Assembly: GCA_964643145.1 (NCBI GenBank)
Contig: CAZXPG010000054.1
Coordinates: 1 to 11,857, forward strand
Length of the DNA stretch: 11,857 nt
Origin: CAZXPG01 sp964643145
GTDB lineage: Bacteria > Pseudomonadota > Alphaproteobacteria > Rickettsiales > Arcanibacteraceae
Reading direction: 5' to 3'
Below the pieces are notes generated by a model that searched no databases, had not been told where the DNA came from, and saw nothing but the letters and a program-made list of their open reading frames with translations. Position numbers and translations under genes: made by a program. Positions 5,337 to 11,857 of this stretch are shown here, piece after piece (the first letter of the stretch is position 1; every line of letters starts with the position of its first letter).

Positions 5337-7049
5337 TCATAGCGCATCAAGCATTTTCATGAAGTTACGCTTGGGTTTATGACTCACGCGTAACTGGAGG
5401 AGATAAGCAGCTAGCTTGACCTTTCCGTCAGCTGTTTGTTTCCACAAATCTTGTATTTTTTCTATCAACCGAAGTGCTTTGGTATAGCTATCATTATTGG
5501 TTTGCCTAATGTAATTCTCGGCAATACGCTGGTATATGGCTACCGCATCATCTGCGTTATTTCTGCCAATCAAGGAAGCAAGTTTAAGCCATAACTCATC
5601 GCTACATCCTTTCTGGCAGGCAACATGGTAGGCCTCATCCACCTGGTTTTCCTCAAGAAGCACCTGTATTAAGAGCGATGCTCCCATGGCTGTAAATTGA
5701 CTCTTGCCGGTCATTGTTTGTTTCTTAATTTCAGCAAGTGCCTGTGCACACCATATTGCTTGCTGGTTACATTTTATAGCATAAATTTTAAGGCGCATAT
5801 AGGATTCAAAACAAGTGGATTTCTTAAACTCCTTCCATAATAAGGTAAGCAATTCTTCATGCTTGTGGCGCTTTAGCAGTTTGTCTATCACATATTCAAG
5901 CAAGCGTGTATCAGTGCGATCTTTTTCAAAAACGGCAAGCCCCTTACGGACAACTTCAAATGCCTTGTCATCTTCACCGAGTTTCTCATAACATACTGCA
6001 AGCTTGAGATAGCTATAGCTGCTATCCAGGCATTTTTCGGCAATAGCAGCAAGCTGCCTTGGATTATCATGATAGAGCCTTTCCATCATATGCTGTAGCG
6101 TCCAACGTTTAGAATCATACGGTTGCTTGAGGAGTGCGGGGGGCAAGGCATCCCAGGCTTCGTGCAGGAGCTTTCGGTAGGTAGCCACTCCTTTCGCACC
6201 AAGGACATCTGCATATTCGGAAAGTGCATCTGGAAAAAGATCCAGATCACAGGCAAGTTCCTGCTCGAACAGGTAACGGGCAAGCTTGGCCGGATCAGGC
6301 TTCGAGGTGCGGCAGGCTGCAAGGTGAGTGGTAAGTGCTTTTTCTATCGGTTCGCTGGATACACCATCTGAATCATCAATGGAACCAATAGCATCATCCA
6401 GTAATTCCAAGGCGTATTCAGTAAGTACCCTGGCTTCCTCCGCGTGGCCTTTTGTGATTAACTCACCAAGCATTTCGATTGCTTCGGTAGCTTCCTCCGC
6501 CCAATCCGCTGCCTCCCTATAGTCTATATAATCCCGTACCATAATAGCGTTCTCAAGCATTTTGCGCAGCAGCGGAACATCAATTTCTTTCTGGTTGGCA
6601 TGGTGGGTAGAAGCCAGACGGTCAAGCTTCTTAAAAAGCGCCTCATTCCGTTCTATTTCAGTAAGCAGAAAGGTTTGTAAGGCCTCTCTATCAAGCGCAG
6701 AAAGATAATTGCGGATACGCTCCATAGGCGTAAGTGTATTACGCGCAACTGGAGTGGGTTTGGAGGAAGAAGATGGCGAGGATGTTTCCGCCATCACCGC
6801 AAACCCTAGTGCCGCCATATGCTTGCATGGCCCGAAATCCTCATAGGCAGGACAAGAACATTCCCCATCCAGTTCGCTACCTTCCCACCATAGAGAAGTG
6901 CGATATTTGCGTGAACCAAGAATACGTGCGGAAACACGGTCTTTTGATCGGTCAAGGATTGCTACGGAACCATCCTGAAAATAGTCTTTGCCACGCTTGA
7001 TATAGATATCATCAATCAGGTTTTTTAAGGCTGTAAGAGTGAGGTGCAT
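5337..7049 (-). CDS. SWIM zinc-finger protein with helical-repeat C-terminus
   Basis: The 570-residue protein begins with a region leading to a SWIM zinc finger, CSCPAYEDFGPCKH (C64, C66, C75, H77; CxC-x8-CxH). SWIM fingers bind DNA or proteins. A Ser-rich linker (about 89-99) follows. Residues 108-570 are almost entirely amphipathic helices; an early segment, YLSALDREALQTFLLTEIER, recalls the DUF6880-type region found behind SWIM fingers, and later parts look TPR-like (for example LAVCYEKLGEDDKAFEVV). There is no signal peptide or membrane segment, so it should be cytoplasmic. The start ATG at 7049 sits before the conserved N-terminal helix; its ribosome site is weak. It ends 12 nt from the opposing gene remnant at 5324. 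It appears intact, unlike its neighbours on both sides. No function is established for this architecture. Confidence 0.88.
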   Translation of the reverse strand: MHLTLTALKNLIDDIYIKRGKDYFQDGSVAILDRSKDRVSARILGSRKYRTSLWWEGSELDGECSCPAYEDFGPCKHMAALGFAVMAETSSPSSSSKPTPVARNTLTPMERIRNYLSALDREALQTFLLTEIERNEALFKKLDRLASTHHANQKEIDVPLLRKMLENAIMVRDYIDYREAADWAEEATEAIEMLGELITKGHAEEARVLTEYALELLDDAIGSIDDSDGVSSEPIEKALTTHLAACRTSKPDPAKLARYLFEQELACDLDLFPDALSEYADVLGAKGVATYRKLLHEAWDALPPALLKQPYDSKRWTLQHMMERLYHDNPRQLAAIAEKCLDSSYSYLKLAVCYEKLGEDDKAFEVVRKGLAVFEKDRTDTRLLEYVIDKLLKRHKHEELLTLLWKEFKKSTCFESYMRLKIYAIKCNQQAIWCAQALAEIKKQTMTGKSQFTAMGASLLIQVLLEENQVDEAYHVACQKGCSDELWLKLASLIGRNNADDAVAIYQRIAENYIRQTNNDSYTKALRLIEKIQDLWKQTADGKVKLAAYLLQLRVSHKPKRNFMKMLDAL

Positions 7050-7113
7050 ATACTGGTACTAATAAAAAATGTTGCCTTACGCAGGTCTGTGGTTGCCATA
7101 TACTTCCATATAG

Positions 7114-7497
7114 TCAATAGCATAAATAATAGCGCATGCAGCGCACCAATTCATTCATAGAACTCATAATGCTACGATTGGCTGATGGCACAAAGTGGAG
7201 CTCTTTATTGCAATCATCTGTTATTATTTGCTGCTGCACTTTCAGCTCTTCATATGTAAGATTCAAGGAGGCATATTTTAAAAACACAGCGCCCAGCTTG
7301 TGGAAATCAGCCTTCAGCAGCTTCGGAACCAGGAATGTGTATAATGTTTGGTCATGGGTGAATATAACGCATTTCCTCCGTTCAATCAACAATATATTGG
7401 CATGCCAGTTATTGCCTATGCGTGTAGTGCTTGGAGCGTAGTTTTCTCAATGGGGCAATTCTTGTAGTAATTTCTGGGTACATTGAATCAGGGCCAT
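7114..7497 (-). pseudogene. DUF6933-like protein with an in-frame TGA
   Basis: From an ATG at 7497 the frame reads MALIQCTQKLLQELPH, then TGA (7447-7449). In the same frame it continues ENYAPSTTRIGNNWHANI and ERRKCVIFTHDQTLYTFLVP to a TAG at 7114-7116. The parts before and after the stop fit together as one small family that I know as DUF6933: an N-terminal CTxKLL motif, then NWHAN, then RRKCVIF, and a C-terminal NRSIMSSMNEL. The single TGA therefore looks like a nonsense mutation. Elsewhere in the window TGA ends genes normally, so recoding is unlikely. A shortened product could start at TTG 7392 but would lack the N-terminal strand and the WHAN motif. It lies 13 nt downstream of the GyrI-like remnant on the same strand. 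Family function is unknown. Confidence 0.75.
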
Positions 7498-7510
7498 GAA
7501 GGTATTTTCT

Positions 7511-7639
7511 CTACATAATTGGAATAAGAATTTCCGTTTTTAACTCTGCTTCTTGTGTGGTTTGGGGATCATTTAGATAGCGTTCGATGCAGTAATCCTC
7601 CTGGCGGACGGGCAGCTTTTCTTTATCGACAATGCTAAA
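7511..7639 (-). pseudogene. C-terminal remnant of a GyrI-like effector-binding domain
   Basis: The frame ending at TAG (7511-7513) reads SIVDKEKLPVRQEDYCIERY and continues NDPQTTQEAELKTEILIPI. This is the characteristic C-terminal strand and helix of GyrI-like/AraC effector-binding domains, which bind small hydrophobic ligands and often regulate multidrug resistance. About 40 residues remain of a domain of roughly 150. Its upstream side stops exactly at the terminal-repeat copy starting at 7640, so an insertion probably removed the rest. The frame beyond the repeat is open to about 7703 but has no family resemblance and no start codon. Confidence 0.65.
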
Positions 7640-7658
7640 TAACCTCAGTTTTGGATAA
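7640..7658 (+). repeat. Terminal-repeat copy D (solo)
   Basis: taacctcagttttggataa is identical to the core of the 47-bp palindrome arms and to the reverse complement of 35-53. TA lies at its outer edge (7640-7641), next to the broken GyrI-like gene. No matching inverted partner is seen within the next 4.2 kb, so the other end is lost or further away. The following 7659-7729 shows no gene I can support. Confidence 0.65.
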
Positions 7659-7729
7659 TGGGCGGTGCAGGAAATTATAGTGTTTCCTATACCCGCGCAC
7701 TCTTACTGGCTAAAGCACGGTCAAATTAT

Positions 7730-7758
7730 TTGATAAATGGCTGCAATACTTGCATTAT
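7730..7758 (+). promoter_or_regulatory. Candidate promoter of the hsdM-rhuM-hsdS operon
   Basis: TTGATA (7730-7735) and CATTAT (7753-7758) are separated by 17 nt. The -35 box matches the consensus in five of six positions and the -10 box in four. It would leave a leader of about 90 nt before hsdM, including the short ORF at 7811. Confidence 0.4.
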
Positions 7759-7810
7759 CCCTATTTTCATTTATTTTCATCATTGTTTCCCAAAATGGAA
7801 CTAGAGTGCG

Positions 7811-7858
7811 ATGTCTAAAGACAAAATTTTAATGATTAAAAGAGGAAGAACAGCATGA
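7811..7858 (+). CDS. Possible 15-codon leader ORF overlapping hsdM
   Basis: ATG 7811 opens MSKDKILMIKRGRTA and ends at TGA 7856-7858, overlapping the hsdM start in the form ATGA. The same 4-nt overlap links hsdM to rhuM and rhuM to hsdS. The peptide is basic and too short for a family match. Its own ribosome site is weak (AGAG 4 nt before the ATG), while hsdM has a good independent site (GAGGA 7842-7846). It may tune hsdM translation or may be chance. Confidence 0.35.
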   Translation: MSKDKILMIKRGRTA

Positions 7859-9396
7859 CAAGCACCCAGCAACGTGCCGCCCTACAACGTCAAATCTGGC
7901 AGATCGCTAACGATGTTCGCGGTGCAGTCGATGGCTGGGATTTTAAGCAGTATGTGCTTGGCACGCTGTTTTACCGCTTCATCAGCGAAAATTTTGCCCT
8001 CTACATCGAGGCCGATGACGACAGCATCAATTATGTAAAACTGTCTGATAGCGTGATTACGCCAGAGATTAAAGACGATGCCATCAAAACTAAGGGGTAC
8101 TTTATCTACCCCAGCCAACTGTTTGCCAATATCGCCAAAAACGCTAATACCAATGAGAGCCTGAATACGGACTTAGCCAAAATCTTCGCAGAAATTGAGT
8201 CCTCTGCCAACGGTTATCCATCCGAAGGCGATATAAAGGGATTGTTTGCTGACTTCGATACCACCAGCAACCGCCTCGGCAATACGGTGAAGGATAAAAA
8301 CACTCGCTTGGCATCCGTGCTTAAAGGCGTTGCAGGTTTGGAGTTTGGTGATTTCCACGGTAGCCAGATTGACCTGTTCGGTGATGCTTATGAGTTCCTT
8401 ATCTCCAACTATGCCGCCAATGCAGGAAAATCAGGCGGTGAGTTTTTTACGCCGCAGCACGTCTCCAAACTAATCGCGCAGCTTGCCATGCACAAACAAA
8501 CCAGCGTCAATAAGATTTATGACCCCGCCTGTGGTTCTGGTTCACTGCTGCTGCAAGGCAAAAAGCACTTTGATGCGCATATTGTTGAAGAAGGCTTTTT
8601 TGGTCAGGAAATCAATCACACGACCTACAACTTGGCACGCATGAATATGTTCCTGCACAATATCAACTACGACAAGTTCAACATCAAGCTGGGCAATACG
8701 CTGATTGATCCGCATTTTGGTGATGACAGGCCGTTCGATGCCATCGTTTCTAATCCACCTTATTCCGTGAAATGGATAGGCTCCGATGACCCCACGCTGA
8801 TTAACGATGACCGCTTTGCACCGGCAGGCGTACTCGCCCCTAAATCCAAGGCAGACTTCGCATTCGTGCTTCACGCGCTCAGTTACCTTTCAAGCAAAGG
8901 TCGTGCGGCCATCGTTTGTTTCCCAGGTATCTTCTACCGTGGCGGTGCGGAGCAGCAAATCCGCAAATATCTGGTGGATAATAACTATGTGGAAACCGTT
9001 ATTTCACTCGCCCCCAACCTGTTCTATGGCACCACCATCGCCGTGACGATTCTGGTGCTTGCCAAAAATAAAACCAACACCAACACCCAATTTATTGATG
9101 CAAGTGGTCTTTTCAAAAAAGAAACGAACAACAACACCCTGACCGAAGCGCATATCAACGAAATCATGCGGGTGTTTGATAGCAAAGAAAATAGCGATCA
9201 TTTCTGCGCCTCCGTGCCCTATGAAGAGATCGTGGCTAAGGGTTACAACCTCTCAGTCAGTAGCTATGTAGAAGCCAAAGACAATCGCGAGGTGGTGGAT
9301 ATTATCCAGCTCAATGCAGAGATTGAAACCACAGTCAGCAAGATAAACCAACTGCGTGCCGATATTGATGCCATCGTTGCGGAGATAGAGGCATGA
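7855..9396 (+). CDS. hsdM: Type I restriction-modification system DNA methyltransferase subunit HsdM
   Basis: HsdM transfers a methyl group from S-adenosylmethionine to the N6 of adenine in the asymmetric site recognised by HsdS; M2S1 is the methylase and R2M2S1 the full restriction enzyme. The 513 residues have the usual length. The N-terminal HsdM_N helical domain (about 1-165) is followed by the N6_Mtase domain. SAM-binding motif I reads DPACGSGS (223-230) and catalytic motif IV reads NPPY (300-303). The family segment GGEFFTPQHVSKLI lies at 194-207, and C-terminal helices at about 480-513 would contact HsdS. ATG 7855 has GAGGA 8 nt upstream. The stop overlaps the next start by 4 nt (ATGA). 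Key residues are intact, so modification should be active if HsdS is functional. The restriction subunit hsdR is not in this window and would be expected downstream. Confidence 0.96.
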   Translation: MTSTQQRAALQRQIWQIANDVRGAVDGWDFKQYVLGTLFYRFISENFALYIEADDDSINYVKLSDSVITPEIKDDAIKTKGYFIYPSQLFANIAKNANTNESLNTDLAKIFAEIESSANGYPSEGDIKGLFADFDTTSNRLGNTVKDKNTRLASVLKGVAGLEFGDFHGSQIDLFGDAYEFLISNYAANAGKSGGEFFTPQHVSKLIAQLAMHKQTSVNKIYDPACGSGSLLLQGKKHFDAHIVEEGFFGQEINHTTYNLARMNMFLHNINYDKFNIKLGNTLIDPHFGDDRPFDAIVSNPPYSVKWIGSDDPTLINDDRFAPAGVLAPKSKADFAFVLHALSYLSSKGRAAIVCFPGIFYRGGAEQQIRKYLVDNNYVETVISLAPNLFYGTTIAVTILVLAKNKTNTNTQFIDASGLFKKETNNNTLTEAHINEIMRVFDSKENSDHFCASVPYEEIVAKGYNLSVSSYVEAKDNREVVDIIQLNAEIETTVSKINQLRADIDAIVAEIEA

Positions 9397-10403
9397 GCAA
9401 AGAACTTCAATTTCTGATATATAGCATGCCGCAGGAAGACATCAAAGTGGATGTCGTGGTGCAGGGTGAGACTATTTGGCTAACACAAAAAGCCATGGCA
9501 AAGCTGTTTGATGTTCAAGTTCCCGCCATTAACAAGCATCTGAAAAATATATTTGAAGAGGGTGAGTTGCACGAAGATGCAACTATTTCCAAAATGGAAA
9601 TAGTTCAAAACGAAGGTGGGCGTGATGTTAAGAGAAATATCGAGCTTTACAACCTTGATGCCATCATTTCCGTGGGCTATCGCGTCAATTCTGCCAAGGC
9701 AACGCAATTTAGAATCTGGGCAACCAAAATCCTCAAGGAGTTTATCCAGAAGGGCTTTGTGCTGGATGATGAGCGGTTGAAACAAGGTGAGTCTGTTTTT
9801 GGCAAAGACTATTTCCGCGAACTACTCGATCGCGTTCGTTCCATCCGCGCGAGCGAGCGGCGCATCTGGCAACAAATTACCGATATTTTTGCAGAATGCA
9901 GCTTTGACTACAACAAAGACGCTGCCATCACCAAGGAGTTCTATGCGATGGTGCAAAACAAGTTTCATTTTGCGATTGCCGGGCAAACCGCTGCTGAAAT
10001 TATTTATTCCAAAGCAGATAGCGGGAAAGACCACATGGGGCTGACCACTTGGAAGAACGCACCTGATGGGCGTGTCCTGAAATCTGATGTGACGATCGCA
10101 AAAAACTACCTCCCAGAAAAAGACATCAAACGGCTTGAACGGGCGGTTTCAGGATATTTTGACTATATCGAAGACCTCATCGAGCGCGAAACCGCCTTCA
10201 CCATGGAAGAATTTGCTGAAAGTGTGAATGCGTTTATAGCATTCAGAAAATATCAGATCCTAGAAGGCAAAGGCAAAATGTCCAAACAACGCGCCGATGC
10301 AAAGGCAGAAGCTGAATATGATGCCTTTAATAAGACCCAAAAGATCATCTCTGATTTTGATAAAACCATCAAAGCCCTTGAGAAAAAGGGAGATGAGGCA
10401 TGA
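9393..10403 (+). CDS. rhuM: RhuM family protein within the type I RM operon
   Basis: The 336 residues match the RhuM family, named after a Salmonella pathogenicity-island gene and often found between type I restriction genes. Its biochemical role is unknown. An N-terminal helix-turn-helix-like segment WLTQKAMAKLFDVQVPAIN (29-47) is followed by the hallmark YNLDAIISVGYRVNSAKATQ (86-105) and FRIWATKILKEFI. The C-terminal third is charged and helical (about 240-336), with a Lys/Ala/Glu-rich end. There is no signal peptide or membrane segment, so it is probably cytoplasmic. GGAG at 9381-9384 lies 8 nt before the ATG. It overlaps hsdM and hsdS by 4 nt at each end, so it is made in step with both. 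The position suggests a partner or regulator of the methylase or specificity subunit; that is inference. Confidence 0.9.
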   Translation: MSKELQFLIYSMPQEDIKVDVVVQGETIWLTQKAMAKLFDVQVPAINKHLKNIFEEGELHEDATISKMEIVQNEGGRDVKRNIELYNLDAIISVGYRVNSAKATQFRIWATKILKEFIQKGFVLDDERLKQGESVFGKDYFRELLDRVRSIRASERRIWQQITDIFAECSFDYNKDAAITKEFYAMVQNKFHFAIAGQTAAEIIYSKADSGKDHMGLTTWKNAPDGRVLKSDVTIAKNYLPEKDIKRLERAVSGYFDYIEDLIERETAFTMEEFAESVNAFIAFRKYQILEGKGKMSKQRADAKAEAEYDAFNKTQKIISDFDKTIKALEKKGDEA

Positions 10404-11560
10404 GTTATTTAGAAAAATTGCTGGATGGTGCGGAGGTGGAATGGAAACCATTAGGGGAGATTGCCATTATCGGTACTGGAAGTCGAAATACAAATGAAGC
10501 TGTTTTAGATGGAAAGTTTCCTTTCTTTGTGCGCTCTCAAGAGCCTCGGGCAATCAATGAATTTGAGTTTGACGAAACCGCAATTATTACTGCTGGGGAT
10601 GGTGTTGGAGTTGGAAAAGTATTTCATTACATGTCCGGAAAATACGCCCTTCACCAAAGGGCGTACCGTATTGTTGTGATGGATAGTCATGTCAGTTCAA
10701 AATACCTATTCCACTTTATTAGAAATAATTTCGCTCAATATTTAAAAAAGACCTCTGTCCATGCGTCTGTTACATCGCTTCGAATGCCGATGTTTGAAAA
10801 ATATCCAATCCCCATTCCATGCCCTAAAAACCCAGAAAAATCGCTGGCGATTCAGGAGCAGATAGTGCGAATTTTAGACGCATTTACAGCCCTTACAGCC
10901 GAGCTTACCGCCCGAAAAAAACAATACAACTATTATCGTGACAAGCTGCTCACTTTTTCAGAAGGCGAAGTGGAGTGGAAATCGTTAGGGGAAGTTTGCT
11001 TATCCATTTCAGCTGGAGGTGATTTGCCGGAAAATTATGCAAAAGATCAAATCGATCCCTCCGATGAATTTCCTTATCCAATTTATGCTAATGCAACTGG
11101 TGATAAGGGGTTATATGGCTTCACAAATGGATACAAAATTGAAAGTGATGCAGTAACTATTTCAGCTAGAGGAGCAAAAATTGGGTATCATACGGTTAGA
11201 GAAGGTAAGTTTACCCCTATTATACGTTTAATAACGCTCGTGCCAAACAAAAGCATTATTCTCACAAAGTACTTGAATTACATTCTAGATATGACACCGA
11301 TTGGAGGAACAGATGGAGGAATACCTCAGCTCACAGTTCCAACAGTCAAAAAAATCCAAATTCCTGTCCCTTACCCAAACGATCCTAAAAAATCACTCGC
11401 CGAACAAGCCCGCATCGTTGCTATTCTCGATAAATTCGATACCATCACCAACTCGCTGCAAGAGGGCTTGCCCCGTGAAATTGAACAGCGCCAAAAGCAA
11501 TACGAATATTACCGCGATTTATTGCTAAACTTCCCTAAACCTAAGGAGGCAGTGGAATAG
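10400..11560 (+). CDS. hsdS: Type I restriction-modification system specificity subunit HsdS
   Basis: HsdS recognises the bipartite DNA site and holds two HsdM and, for cleavage, two HsdR subunits. The 386 residues show the full two-half plan: target recognition domain 1 (about 1-145), first conserved helix (about 146-190, EKSLAIQEQIVRILDAF then KKQYNYYRDKLL), domain 2 (about 191-325) and second conserved helix (about 330-378, KKSLAEQARIVAILDKF then KQYEYYRDLLLNF). The two halves repeat the motif VEWKPLGE / VEWKSLGE. The specificity cannot be read from sequence. A ribosome site AGGGAG lies within the end of rhuM. By eye the recognition domains are more AT-rich than the conserved helices, as expected if domains are exchanged by recombination. 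Confidence 0.95.
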   Translation: MSYLEKLLDGAEVEWKPLGEIAIIGTGSRNTNEAVLDGKFPFFVRSQEPRAINEFEFDETAIITAGDGVGVGKVFHYMSGKYALHQRAYRIVVMDSHVSSKYLFHFIRNNFAQYLKKTSVHASVTSLRMPMFEKYPIPIPCPKNPEKSLAIQEQIVRILDAFTALTAELTARKKQYNYYRDKLLTFSEGEVEWKSLGEVCLSISAGGDLPENYAKDQIDPSDEFPYPIYANATGDKGLYGFTNGYKIESDAVTISARGAKIGYHTVREGKFTPIIRLITLVPNKSIILTKYLNYILDMTPIGGTDGGIPQLTVPTVKKIQIPVPYPNDPKKSLAEQARIVAILDKFDTITNSLQEGLPREIEQRQKQYEYYRDLLLNFPKPKEAVE

Positions 11561-11561
11561 T

Positions 11562-11828
11562 ATGAGTGGTGAGCTATATAATCTTATTATGCATAGCAAT
11601 CCTGAATTTTGGTCGGGAGGTAATGATTATATTTATTTTCCGAAAGAAAGATTTCTTGAATGCACAGAAGATCATCTTAAAAAACGATTCCAGGCGTTAA
11701 ACAAAAGTACCATTAATGAGATAAAGAAACTTCCTACGCTGTTTGCCACTGAACAAGAAATGACTGACACACGGATAGGAAAAATTACAAATATTGAAGA
11801 ACATACCTTACCACCCATCAGTTTTTGA
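11562..11828 (+). CDS. Uncharacterised ORF downstream of hsdS, possibly a truncated defence-associated protein
   Basis: The 88-residue ORF starts 1 nt after the hsdS stop. A strong AAGGAGG (11543-11549) lies 12 nt upstream, which is rather far. The middle reads FPKERFLECTEDHLKKRF then INEIKKLPTLFATEQEM and TRIGKITNI. I recognise this only as a layout seen at the N-terminus of uncharacterised proteins near restriction and other defence genes, where LPTLFAxE and RxGxITxI recur and the protein goes on for about another 50 residues. Here it stops at TGA (11826-11828) soon after TRIGKITNI, so it may be cut short by a nonsense or frameshift mutation near the window end, or simply be a short member. 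No function is known. It belongs to the hsdM-rhuM-hsdS transcription unit. Confidence 0.7.
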   Translation: MSGELYNLIMHSNPEFWSGGNDYIYFPKERFLECTEDHLKKRFQALNKSTINEIKKLPTLFATEQEMTDTRIGKITNIEEHTLPPISF

Positions 11829-11857
11829 CATAGGCATCGTAATGGCGTAGATTTTCT

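Noticed and set aside
7136..7441. A plus-strand open frame of 101 codons opposite the DUF6933-like gene
   Set aside because: The minus strand carries recognisable family motifs on both sides of the TGA; the plus-strand frame has none.
7447..7449. TGA read as a sense codon in this organism
   Set aside because: TGA ends hsdM, rhuM and the RidA-like gene at natural positions with overlapping starts, so it is a normal stop here.
35..7658. The whole 7.6-kb stretch between repeat copies A and D as one composite transposon
   Set aside because: At the palindrome and the copy at 7640, gene remnants show which side of the repeat is the outer edge. By that orientation, copies A and D face away from each other's interior, so they do not bound a common element.
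7882..9785. Minus-strand open frames opposite hsdM and rhuM
   Set aside because: They are shadows of strongly coding sequence with clear family motifs on the plus strand.
1..11857. CRISPR array or tandem repeat arrays
   Set aside because: No regularly spaced repeats were found on reading the window; the repeats seen are inverted or widely spaced.

Overview
The window looks like accessory DNA from a proteobacterium, possibly a host-associated alphaproteobacterium. I infer this from the moderate GC content, the mix of small housekeeping or stress genes with broken genes, and the insertion-element scars. No taxonomic marker is present, so the assignment is weak.

Layout. (a) 1-53 is probably the right end of an insertion sequence: a transposase tail and a terminal repeat. 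(b) 337-413 is tRNA-Val(GAC). A large serine recombinase on the minus strand (387-1475) reads into its 3' end, as expected for an element integrated at a tRNA gene. The recombinase has lost its catalytic domain. (c) 1476-1836 has no gene but holds several inverted repeats, including two overlapping hairpins just before the next gene. (d) 1837-2982 encodes a 381-residue protein of unknown function. It keeps the layout of an M10-type (metzincin) metalloprotease, but every zinc ligand and the catalytic Glu are replaced, and it ends in a hydrophobic tail. (e) 3138-4862 is a tight four-gene operon (RidA-like, GNAT, OsmC-like, GNAT). A 16-bp palindrome overlaps its likely promoter, and tRNA-Arg(CCG) follows 13 nt after it. 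(f) 5023-5324 contains two gene remnants separated by a perfect 47-bp palindrome. (g) 5337-7049 (minus) is an intact SWIM zinc-finger protein with a long helical C-terminus. (h) 7114-7639 (minus) holds a DUF6933-like gene interrupted by an in-frame TGA and the tail of a GyrI-like domain, cut at another copy of the repeat. (i) 7855-11828 is a type I restriction-modification locus: hsdM, a RhuM-family gene, hsdS, then a small unknown ORF. Three successive junctions (leader ORF/hsdM, hsdM/rhuM, rhuM/hsdS) use the same 4-nt ATGA overlap. hsdR is not in the window.

How it fits together. A 19-nt sequence (taacctcagttttggataa) occurs four times: at 53, twice in the 47-bp palindrome, and at 7640. At two loci its outer edge coincides with a broken gene, and at the first with the apparent end of a transposase. 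It is best read as the terminal repeat of a mobile element, probably one with a TA target. Gene decay around these scars contrasts with the intact operon, the SWIM gene and the restriction-modification locus. The least explained items are the zinc-less metalloprotease-like protein, the palindromic element, and the ORF downstream of hsdS.
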